A stretch of 9,080 nt of DNA, taken from positions 1-9,080 of the forward strand of contig DDZZ01000052.1 in assembly GCA_002346535.1 (NCBI GenBank). Reading direction: 5' to 3'. Of this stretch, positions 1-6,148 are shown in pieces. Source of the stretch: Opitutales bacterium UBA2995 (GTDB lineage: Bacteria > Verrucomicrobiota > Verrucomicrobiia > Opitutales > UBA2995). Below the pieces are notes generated by a model. It searched no databases, was not told the DNA's origin, and worked only from the letters and a program-made list of their open reading frames with translations. A program made the translations under genes and the position numbers. Position 1 is the stretch's first letter. The number at the start of each line of letters is the position of its first letter.

Positions 1-472
1 TATGCAGTGGTAGCGCGCACATTGTGGTGCTTGCGCACATACTCAAGCATCTTCCCGGTTATGAAAGCGGCCCATTGGTTTGTTCCATCATGCCAGTCCA
101 TGTAGTAAGACGAGCCAGTAACAGGGGTGACAACGACGCAGGGGTGAGGGAGCCAGAAGCCCAAGCCTTTTCGATATACGGCTGCATCCTATTTTCGAGA
201 TGACCTTAGCCGGAAGAACCACCGTGCAACCAGATGAAAAGGGGGATGGGATCGTTGAATTGTTCATATCCCGGTGGTAGCAAAACATCCACCGAGGCGG
301 GACTAGGCACGAGCGTGGTTTCAAGTTGCAGATTAAGTAACTTGCCCGACGGCTGTGCGTGCGCAGCGAAGAAGAGGAGAAATCCGGTCATGGCCACCAT
401 AACTAAGCCTATCCGAATGCGTGTATTTAGCAGGCTTGAATAACGGGACGGAAAAGAGTGAATGGATATCAT
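1..472 (-). pseudogene. Secreted esterase (putative esterase / alpha-beta hydrolase family), N-terminal part, disrupted
   Basis: The reading frame from ATG 472-470 encodes a long basic n-region, a hydrophobic segment ending in FFAAHAQ (signal peptide), then a stretch typical of the PF00756-type putative esterases: VDVLLPPGYE, FIWLHGG (oxyanion-hole region). Directly after LHGGSSG there is an in-frame TAA at 208-206. Past it the same frame continues with family-like sequence (GHLENRMQPYIEKAWASGSL), then needs a one-base shift near 147-148 to resume with PCVVVTPVTGSSYYMDWHDG and ITGKMLEYVRKHH. The catalytic Ser, Asp and His would lie beyond the left edge. Two independent lesions in otherwise well-conserved sequence argue for a recent pseudogene. 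An ATG at 523 is also in frame, but it sits at the predicted transcription start; 472 or the ATGs near 400 are more likely starts. No clear Shine-Dalgarno sequence is visible. Confidence 0.75.
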
Positions 473-532
473 AGTGATAGTGATTGGGTTATATTTGAAT
501 AATAGCAAAAACGCTTTGAACACGGACGGTCT

Positions 533-562
533 ATAGTAATCTTAAACGGTCTCGTAAGTCAA
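533..562 (-). promoter_or_regulatory. Candidate sigma70-type promoter for the esterase
   Basis: On the minus strand TTGACT (562-557) is followed after 18 bases by TACTAT (538-533). Predicted transcription would start near 526, leaving about 54 bases before ATG 472. A short direct repeat, ACGGTCT on the plus strand at 526-532 and 546-552, flanks the -10 box at a 20-bp interval and could be an operator. This is pattern matching only. Confidence 0.4.
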
Positions 563-580
563 TATTTCCACTCCCATTAA

Positions 581-607
581 TCCTATAAAGCTGCAGTGTT
601 TATAGGA
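581..607. repeat. Perfect 9-bp inverted repeat in the divergent intergenic region
   Basis: TCCTATAAA (581-589) and TTTATAGGA (599-607) are exact reverse complements separated by nine bases. The site lies just upstream of the proposed esterase -35 box and 150 bp before the PVC dehydrogenase start. No T-run follows, so it reads as a possible regulator-binding site rather than a terminator. A smaller hairpin, CCCC-GATGA-GGGG, lies at 660-672. For the plus-strand gene only a weak -10 candidate (GATAAT, 725-730) is visible. Confidence 0.5.
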
Positions 608-757
608 GTCAACTGGCAGCTTAGGGCTTTGAATTTTCATCTGTGTTCAGTCCGGGAAACCCCGATGAGGGGCTGATAGGAATTTGCTTTTCAGTGGTGC
701 ATTCTCCAATGTGGAAGCTAAATAGATAATTTTTCACTCAAACCCAAGATCATCCAC

Positions 758-3700
758 ATGTCTCGGATATTTTTTTCATCCTTCCTTTTCTTTTGTATCT
801 CTGGATGTTTCCGACCAGAGAGAGAATTCATTCGAGAAGGAGAGACCTTGGTGATCGTCGGCAATACTTTCGCAGAGGACCTCTCACGATACAGTTACTT
901 TGAGACGCTCTTATACGAAAACTTTCCTGGCAGGCAATTTAGGGTGCGGAATATGGGCTGGAGCGGAGATGAAGTAGGCTTACAGACGAGACCTCTTCAC
1001 TTCCCGACTTTGGAGCAACAACTTTTTGAGCTAAAAGCGGATGTGATCTTTCTCTGTTTCGGCTTAAATGAATCCTTTCAAGGCGAGGAGGGGTTGGCTG
1101 ACTTTGCGCTGAATCTGGAAACCTTACTGACAAATCTCAAGAACAGGCAGTTCAATGGGCGAACACCTCCACGATTATACCTCATTGGCCCGATTGCTTA
1201 TGAGCAATTGCACGAACAGCTTCCAGAAGCCACTGAGATTAATCGAGAGTTGGAGCGCTATGACTATGCCATGATGCAGATTGCCGAAAAACACGACATT
1301 CGCTTTCTCGAACTATTCCATTCCCTTAGAGCCCTTTCAGAGGTTCGATCGGAAGGAGTAACAAGGGATGGCATTCACCTCAATGATGATGGACACAGAA
1401 TGGCGGCAAGTTTTCTCGCTCAGCAACTAGATATTCCAATCGTTAGCTATCAGCCCGAGGAGTGGCCACACGCCTTACAACAACTCATTGATGAGAAAAA
1501 CCGCCATTTCTTTTATTATTACCGCCCTTCCAACAGTGAATATATGGTTGGCAGAAGAAAGGACTGGCCCGGCGGACAAACATTGGCAGCTGAGCAAGAG
1601 AATATTGGACAAATGGTCGGTCGCCTGGATGGGTTGATCTGGTCTTATGAAGAGGAAGATCGAGAAGCCATGGTCCAACAGCTCCAAGAAATCGTCTCCT
1701 TCAATTCAGAGGTCGAAGGGATTTTCGAGCCAAAGGAACAATATCAGCCTGATAAAGAATCCTTTGTCCTTAAAGAAGGCTTTGAGATAGAGCTGTACGC
1801 CTCTGAAAGAAACTTCCCCATCGAGAATCCGGTGGCTATGAACTTCGATGCCAAAGGTCGATTGTGGATCGCCAGTATGCCGACCTATCCGCACTATATG
1901 CCAGGTCTGGTTCCACGTGACAAACTGGTCATTTTATCGGATGAGGATGGAGATGGTAGAGCTGATGCGCATCGCATATTTGCAGAGAACCTTTATATTC
2001 CCTTGGGATTTGAGTTTGGGCATGGAGGTGTATACCTATCCCAGGCACCGGATTTGCTGTTTTTGAAAGATCATACAGGAGATGATCGGGCAGATGACCA
2101 ATCCCATCTCTTGCATGGGTTTGGAACCGAAGATTCCCATCATTCCATGGGCAATTTTTCCTGGTCTCCGAGTGGGAAGCTGAATCTTCAGATGGGAACC
2201 TTCCTGCATACACAGGTAGAAACCCCCTATGGACCACAACGAGGAGTGTACGGGACGACTTGGCAGTTCGATCCTCTGAATCTGAAATTGGACAACTATA
2301 TTTCCTATCCCTATGCCAATCCCTGGGGCAATGTGTTCAATGAATATGGAGATCATTTTATTGCAGATGCCTCTACGGGAAGGTGTTATTATGCGACTCC
2401 TCTGAATGTAGCGATCGACTATCCGAAGAAACACACCGTGCATAAGGGCTTTCTCACCACTCCTAAACATCCCAAAACTTGTGGCATTGAAATCATCTCC
2501 AGTCAGAACTTCCCCCAGGAGGTTCAGGGAGATATTTTGCTGAATACCTTTGTGGGGTTTCAGGGAATCCGCCACCATCGTCTGATCAAAGATGGCAGCG
2601 GATATACTGCCAAAGAACTAGTCCCCTTGCTTCAGTCAAAAGACCCGAACTTCCGACCAGTAGACCTCAAATTTGGTCCGGATGGTGCCTTGTACGTCTT
2701 GGATTGGTTCAGTCCCATCGTCCAGCATGGCGAGCAAGGATTTCGGGAAGCATTGAGGGACCATGCACACGGCAGGGTATGGAGAATTGCCTATAATGGC
2801 AAGTCGACCACTTCTACAAAGGATCTCAGCTCTATGACAATCAGAGAGCTGTTAGATCAATTGAAGTCGAAAGAATTGAGAGAGCGATACAGAGCCAGAG
2901 TAAGCCTGAGTGATTATCCTGCGAAAGAGGTCGTCTCAGAACTTGATGCACTCATGGAGGAGGGTAGTTGGTTCGCCTCCGATCCTGACCATCTGAAATT
3001 GGAAGTGTTGTGGATGTATGTTCGCTGCGACTCTCCAAATTTTCCTTTGCTGGTTGAATTGTTGAATTCAGACAATGAGAACATCCGAACCGCTGCAGTC
3101 AGATTACTAAGAGATTGGTATGGAGAATTCGATCAAGGATGGGAACAGCTACAAGCGCTTGCACAGGATCCTTCTCCCAAAGTGCGCCTGGAAGCGGTTG
3201 CATCGATCAGCCATTTTGAGACTGAGGCTGCTGTCATGGCATTATTGGGAGTAATGGATCAACCTCTTGATCAGCATCTGGAGTATGCACTCAAAGAAGC
3301 ATTTGTGCATTTGCACCCGGTATGGATGCGCCTGTTTCAGGAAGATCGACAGTTTCTTGCTGATGACCATCTCAAAGCAAATTTTCTTTTTCAGCTGCTT
3401 CGGGATTCCTCCTTGGCAGAGATCCCAGGATTTTTGAAAGGTGATCCTGAATGGCAAAAGCAGGCCCAAAGACTGCCACCACTTTCTGAACATCAAGCGC
3501 TATCGGATGCAGTAGCCTATCAGAAATTTTTGGCTGAAAATTCTCTCGAGCAGACCCAAAACGTTCAGAGGGAAGAGCCGCAGGATCAAACCATTCGACT
3601 GACATTGAAAACGCTGCCCGGTAAGATGATGTATGATCAGGATACCATTCGAGTAGAGGCTGGCAAACAAGTGGAGCTGGTATTTGTGAACAATGATAAT

Positions 3701-3964
3701 ATGGTCCACAATATTGTCTTTGTTAAGCAGGGATTTAAAGAAACGGTCGGTATAAAGGCTGACGAAATGGCATCAGAAGCTGATGCCCAGGAACGCCAGT
3801 ATATTCCAGAATCAGAGGGGATCTTGTTTTATTCTCCATTGGTCGATATTGGAGAAAGCTTTACCCTGAATTTCACCGCACCTTCTGAGAAAGGCAATTA
3901 TCCCTTTCTCTGTACTTTTCCAGGGCATTGGCGAATGATGCGGGGGATTATGGTGGTTGAATAG
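758..3964 (+). CDS. PVC-type membrane-bound dehydrogenase lipoprotein with N-terminal SGNH-like and C-terminal azurin-like copper domains
   Basis: This intact 1068-residue protein begins with a lipoprotein signal peptide (hydrophobic core, ISGC with Cys17). Residues about 30-230 form an SGNH/GDSL-hydrolase-like domain: GNT (35-37) where GDS is usual, GWSGDE (67-72), FGLNES (101-106), and DGIHL (204-208) supplying the Asp-His pair. Residues about 335-682 match the PVC-type dehydrogenase N-terminal domain (TIGR02604-like): KEGFEIELYAS, NPVAMNFDAKGRLWIA, Ca-loop-like DEDGDGRAD (395-403), FGPDGALYVLDW (639-650), GRVWRI. Residues about 690-900 are helical HEAT-like repeats. Residues about 945-1068 form a cupredoxin: His984 (MVHN), then Cys1052-TFPG-His1057-WRM-Met1061, the azurin ligand spacing. 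The CxxCH heme site common in the wider family is absent. Likely role: periplasmic oxidation of a sugar or alcohol with electrons passed to type 1 copper; substrate unknown. The start follows from the signal peptide; no strong Shine-Dalgarno sequence precedes it. The gene is divergent from the broken esterase. Confidence 0.88.
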   Translation: MSRIFFSSFLFFCISGCFRPEREFIREGETLVIVGNTFAEDLSRYSYFETLLYENFPGRQFRVRNMGWSGDEVGLQTRPLHFPTLEQQLFELKADVIFLCFGLNESFQGEEGLADFALNLETLLTNLKNRQFNGRTPPRLYLIGPIAYEQLHEQLPEATEINRELERYDYAMMQIAEKHDIRFLELFHSLRALSEVRSEGVTRDGIHLNDDGHRMAASFLAQQLDIPIVSYQPEEWPHALQQLIDEKNRHFFYYYRPSNSEYMVGRRKDWPGGQTLAAEQENIGQMVGRLDGLIWSYEEEDREAMVQQLQEIVSFNSEVEGIFEPKEQYQPDKESFVLKEGFEIELYASERNFPIENPVAMNFDAKGRLWIASMPTYPHYMPGLVPRDKLVILSDEDGDGRADAHRIFAENLYIPLGFEFGHGGVYLSQAPDLLFLKDHTGDDRADDQSHLLHGFGTEDSHHSMGNFSWSPSGKLNLQMGTFLHTQVETPYGPQRGVYGTTWQFDPLNLKLDNYISYPYANPWGNVFNEYGDHFIADASTGRCYYATPLNVAIDYPKKHTVHKGFLTTPKHPKTCGIEIISSQNFPQEVQGDILLNTFVGFQGIRHHRLIKDGSGYTAKELVPLLQSKDPNFRPVDLKFGPDGALYVLDWFSPIVQHGEQGFREALRDHAHGRVWRIAYNGKSTTSTKDLSSMTIRELLDQLKSKELRERYRARVSLSDYPAKEVVSELDALMEEGSWFASDPDHLKLEVLWMYVRCDSPNFPLLVELLNSDNENIRTAAVRLLRDWYGEFDQGWEQLQALAQDPSPKVRLEAVASISHFETEAAVMALLGVMDQPLDQHLEYALKEAFVHLHPVWMRLFQEDRQFLADDHLKANFLFQLLRDSSLAEIPGFLKGDPEWQKQAQRLPPLSEHQALSDAVAYQKFLAENSLEQTQNVQREEPQDQTIRLTLKTLPGKMMYDQDTIRVEAGKQVELVFVNNDNMVHNIVFVKQGFKETVGIKADEMASEADAQERQYIPESEGILFYSPLVDIGESFTLNFTAPSEKGNYPFLCTFPGHWRMMRGIMVVE

Positions 3965-4086
3965 GTGACAAAGCAATGAACAGGGGTACGAGTTCCAAGA
4001 GAGAAAAATGTCCGCTCCTTCCAGCGAATGGACTCCTTATCACTCATGGAGATGGGGGATGCCGCACAAGGGTTGGTAGGTTGATC

Positions 4087-4109
4087 TCGCAAGCTCGGTG
4101 CGATTTTTT
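4087..4109 (+). terminator. Candidate rho-independent terminator after the PVC dehydrogenase
   Basis: TCGCA (4087-4091) pairs with TGCGA (4099-4103) across a seven-base loop and is followed by six T's (4104-4109). The stem is only 5 bp, so strength is moderate. It lies about 120 bp past the dehydrogenase stop. The preceding 3965-4086 holds no recognisable gene. Confidence 0.45.
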
Positions 4110-4137
4110 GTGGTCGAGATTACGGAAACCGGGCCAC

Positions 4138-4165
4138 TTGAAAAATTAGTCTGGGCACCTATAAA
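4138..4165 (+). promoter_or_regulatory. Promoter-like motif before a 23-codon ORF
   Basis: TTGAAA (4138-4143) and TATAAA (4160-4165) are separated by 16 bases, close to the sigma70 consensus. The AAGGA Shine-Dalgarno-like sequence (4164-4168) of the following ATG overlaps the -10 box, so a transcript from this promoter would lack it. The two signals are therefore not fully compatible. Confidence 0.3.
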
Positions 4166-4176
4166 GGATCCAGACA

Positions 4177-4248
4177 ATGAAATCAAAACGATACACAACA
4201 GAACAGAAGAGGCAACTGAACAAGGTTCTGGCGGAAGGAGGCGGTTGA
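4177..4248 (+). pseudogene. 23-codon ORF resembling the N-terminus of an IS transposase OrfA
   Basis: ATG 4177 opens a 23-codon frame, MKSKRYTTEQKRQLNKVLAE plus three Gly, ending in TGA at 4246-4248. The basic start followed by RYT-EQ and a predicted helix resembles the first residues of HTH_Tnp_1-type OrfA proteins of IS3-like elements. It stops before the helix-turn-helix would be complete. AAGGA lies 8 bases upstream. It could be the scar of an insertion sequence inserted or deleted between the two convergent genes. The match is short and made from memory, so it may be chance. Confidence 0.25.
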
Positions 4249-4249
4249 T

Positions 4250-5367
4250 CTATTCGTTTGAAACCCTAACTCTCAGAAACTCTTTGTCTGAGCTTGGAAT
4301 CACTTCGTATTCTGGACTATCAAGGGTGGTCCAATTTTGTAGGTCGTCCGAAGCTTGAATTTGGAAATTAAACAACAGCTTACCCTCACTGTTCTTCCTC
4401 ATCATCGGCATACCTATTCTTACGTCTTCAACAGTGTTTTCACCAAATAGTCCGTGAATGGTTGGATTATTAATAATATCACTTTTCTCAAGAGCACGAG
4501 CCGTCAATGCAGCAGTAACTAGCTCGCCAGACGTATAAAGACTATAAGTTGCCGGATCACTGGTGACATCAATTTGACCTGCCGTGCGGGCGGCTGTTTT
4601 TGCATTAGCTACGAATGCATCTATTGAAGTCTTTTCCGCACGAACTTGATTGGCTGACAAACTATAATCAGTATAGTTTCCTTCCATAAAGAGGGTCCCC
4701 GGAAGAGTGACGCTAGTAAGGCTGGTGCAATAACCGAACGCATCACTTCCAATACTCTCGACGCTGTTTCCAACCGTGACGCTGGTAAGGCTGGTGCAAG
4801 AAATGAACGCCCCATTCCCAATGCTGGTCACACTGTCTGGGATGGTGACGTTGGTAAGGTTGGTGCAACCATAGACGCAGTATCACCAATGGTCGTGACG
4901 CCGTTTCCGATGGTGATGCTGGTAAGGCTGGTGCAATAAATGAACGCACTATAACCAATGGTCGTGACGCCGTCTAGGATGGTAACGCTGATAAGACTGG
5001 TGCAAGAATCGAACGCACCCGCTCCAATGCTCGTCACGCTGTCTGGGATGGTGAAGTTGGTAAGGTTGGTGCAACCATAGAACGCAGCATTCCCAATACT
5101 CGTCACACTGTCTGGGATGGTGACACTTGTCACGGAGGAAGATGAGGGGTCGAAGATAGACTTATAAGAGCCTCCATCGACCTTAACGACAGCCACCCCG
5201 TCCAATTCAGATGGGATAACCACTTCCCCTCCATCACCTGAATAGCTAGTGATGGTAGCTTGGTTATCGGTAACCGTGTATGTCCAATCGCCGGAAGTTT
5301 CCCCGGACAGAGACTGGTAGCCAGAGGCAATGACAAAGGCAGCGAGAAGGGCTAGTGATCTTTTCAT
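4250..5367 (-). pseudogene. Secreted BspA-type leucine-rich-repeat protein, interrupted by a 1-bp frameshift
   Basis: The gene starts at ATG 5367-5365 with a signal peptide (MKRSLALLAAFVIASG) preceded by AGGTGG three bases upstream; an upstream in-frame ATG at 5394 is less likely because it precedes that site. A short N-terminal beta region follows (DWTYTVTDNQATITSYSGDG), then six to seven 23-residue LRR_5/BspA repeats of the form TIPDSVTSIGxxAFxxCTSLTSV, then a roughly 150-residue C-terminal region ending at TAG 4252-4250. In the fourth repeat the frame breaks near 4875. The sequence gives TIGDTAS then out-of-frame residues; one extra T restores TIGDTAFYGCTNL and reads through to the end, giving about 372 residues. 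Such proteins are usually cell-surface or secreted and mediate adhesion or protein contacts. The lesion may be a true mutation or a sequencing error, since the rest of the gene is undamaged. Confidence 0.8.
4701..5133 (-). repeat. 69-bp tandem repeats encoding the LRR array
   Basis: The plus-strand marker TGGTGCA recurs at 4723, 4792, 4861, 4929, 4998 and 5067 (position of its first T). Intervals are 69, 69, 68, 69 and 69 bases. Each unit encodes one 23-residue repeat. The single 68-base interval marks the frameshift. Confidence 0.85.
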
Positions 5368-5382
5368 CAACCACCTGATAAC

Positions 5383-5411
5383 AAACTCGCCCATTAAGAG
5401 AACAATTTTTT
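5383..5411 (-). repeat. 29-bp conserved leader element, copy 1
   Basis: This sequence is 28/29 identical to 7271-7299; its core on the minus strand is TTGTTCTCTTAATGGGCG. It ends 15 bases before the ATG of the LRR gene. Copy 2 ends 16 bases before the ATG of another signal-peptide ORF. It may be part of a shared promoter or 5' untranslated leader, or a recombination footprint. Confidence 0.7.
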
Positions 5412-5433
5412 CGGAGGCGGTTGATGCAGTGGG

Positions 5434-5598
5434 CTAGTCGCCCAACAGCTTCGGATTGGCCTCAACCATTTCTGTGGAGAGTTTCTCGGCTTCTGCAATT
5501 TGCTCTTTGGTCATTTCTTCGGCGACCGATGCTTTCATTTTCTTGGCATATTCCTCCCCATTCGCGGCAGCGATGTTATACCAAGCATATACTGAGCC
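5434..5598 (-). pseudogene. C-terminal remnant of a Sel1-repeat (SEL1-like TPR) protein
   Basis: The minus-strand frame reads VYAWYNIAAANG, EEYAKKMKASVAEEM, TKEQIAEAEKLS and ends NPKLLGD with TAG at 5436-5434. AYAWYNIAAANG followed by a K/E-rich helix and MT-EQI-EA-KLS is the usual last-repeat and C-terminal cap of bacterial Sel1 proteins. A stop codon lies immediately upstream in the same frame (5601-5599), no start codon fits, and the earlier repeats are missing, so this is a 5'-truncated fragment of about 54 residues. It lies just upstream of the LRR gene on the same strand. Its missing N-terminus may be the signal-peptide ORF at 7254 (see findings). Confidence 0.7.
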
Positions 5599-5633
5599 TT
5601 AGCAAAGGCAGGTGAATAATGATGACTGGGCAT

Positions 5634-5659
5634 AAAAAAGCCCCTGTGGTGGCAGGGGC
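5634..5659 (-). terminator. Strong rho-independent terminator
   Basis: On the minus strand GCCCCTG pairs perfectly with CAGGGGC across a six-base loop (stem at 5640-5659), followed directly by TTTTTT (5639-5634). The plus strand has no T-run after the hairpin, so it acts on minus-strand transcription. It is the second of two tandem hairpins. Confidence 0.8.
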
Positions 5660-5662
5660 CTT

Positions 5663-5682
5663 AAAAAGACGCCGAAGCGTCT
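5663..5682 (-). terminator. Rho-independent terminator with TTCG tetraloop
   Basis: On the minus strand AGACGC-TTCG-GCGTCT (5682-5667) forms a 6-bp stem with a stable UUCG loop and is followed by a T-run (to 5663). It precedes the second terminator by a few bases. No minus-strand gene ends close by; the nearest is the MDR dehydrogenase stop at 6149, about 470 bp upstream in transcription. Confidence 0.7.
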
Positions 5683-5690
5683 CTAATGGG

Positions 5691-5891
5691 TTGGAGATTC
5701 AAAAGCTAGCACGTAAAAAAGACGGAGGTCAATATAAAAGCTCCGACTGGGATCGCCAGTTGCAAGCGTGGAAAGACACTTCCATTGCCACTGAATGTTC
5801 GTTTGCGAGGGATGATGTGGAATTGCTTTTCAAAATCGTTTCTCAGGCAAAACGGTCGAAAAGCTGTCCATACGCATTGATAAAAAGGTGA
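5691..5891 (+). CDS. Unrecognised short ORF, possibly a gene remnant
   Basis: The frame is open from 5619, but its first part only reads through the two minus-strand terminator hairpins, so any real coding begins later. The part from about 5691 has a protein-like composition (KSSDWDRQLQAWKD, then the amphipathic RDDVELLFKIVSQAKRS, ending CPYALIKR). No start codon with a ribosome-binding site is evident. It ends 30 bases before the helix-turn-helix fragment, so it could be the tail of a neighbouring or related gene. I do not recognise a family, and it may be non-coding. Confidence 0.2.
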   Translation: MEIQKLARKKDGGQYKSSDWDRQLQAWKDTSIATECSFARDDVELLFKIVSQAKRSKSCPYALIKR

Positions 5892-5921
5892 TGCCATTGT
5901 GGGTATCTTCATGGTAATATA

Positions 5922-6125
5922 ATGAGTTATAAACACTTGGATTGGGCATTGGGGAAACACCTACCATTCACAGAGAAATTGGTCCTCATTTGTCTAGCTA
6001 AATACGCTAACAGTAGGATGGGAAAATGCTGGCTATCCACTGTCCAAATTGGCAACCGCCGCTCACTGACTACATATTTAGTTTCTATATATAAACTCTG
6101 TTCATACGGGTCCACCATCGACTGA
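5922..6125 (+). pseudogene. Truncated helix-turn-helix protein (HTH_36 / phage-plasmid replication type)
   Basis: The first 44 or so residues, MSYKHLDWALGKHLPFTEKL then VLICLAKYAN and GKCWLSTVQIG, match the start of proteins with the PF13730-type winged HTH found in phage and plasmid replication initiators and related regulators: an amphipathic start, L...EKLVL..LA.YAN, then GKCWPS...IA. After QIG the sequence should enter the recognition helix (LSRRTV-like) but becomes unrelated (NRRSLTTYLVS) and stops. None of the other frames continues the domain, so the rest is deleted. No clear Shine-Dalgarno sequence precedes ATG 5922. It converges on the MDR dehydrogenase with only 23 bp between stops, which suggests the deletion endpoint lies close to that gene's 3' end. 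Confidence 0.55.
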
Positions 6126-6148
6126 TCTGCGTTCCATGGGGTCAAAGC

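Noticed and set aside
88..324. Minus-strand ORF of 78 codons
   Set aside because: It overlaps the esterase pseudogene in a wrong frame. Its arginine- and cysteine-rich sequence has no family features, while the esterase frames do.
2036..2578. 180-codon minus-strand ORF inside the PVC dehydrogenase
   Set aside because: It lies entirely opposite a well-conserved coding region and shows no domain-like pattern; it is a shadow frame.
4865..4885. Programmed ribosomal frameshift in the LRR gene
   Set aside because: No slippery heptamer or following stem-loop is evident, and the 68-base interval shows a plain one-base deletion.
5120..5133. Short palindrome GTGACA-CT-TGTCAC
   Set aside because: It falls within the coding sequence for VTSVT at the start of the LRR array and is explained by the repeated codons.
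4701..5133. Regular repeats suggesting a CRISPR array
   Set aside because: The 69-bp units are contiguous and translate into 23-residue LRRs; there are no unique spacers.
5440..5446. GCCCAAC, which fits the RYYYAAC half of an integron attC site
   Set aside because: No matching GTTRRRY partner was seen within attC distance, and the bases encode the end of the Sel1 remnant.
5421..5615. 64-codon plus-strand ORF
   Set aside because: The minus strand of the same bases encodes a recognisable Sel1 C-terminus; the plus-strand frame is its shadow.
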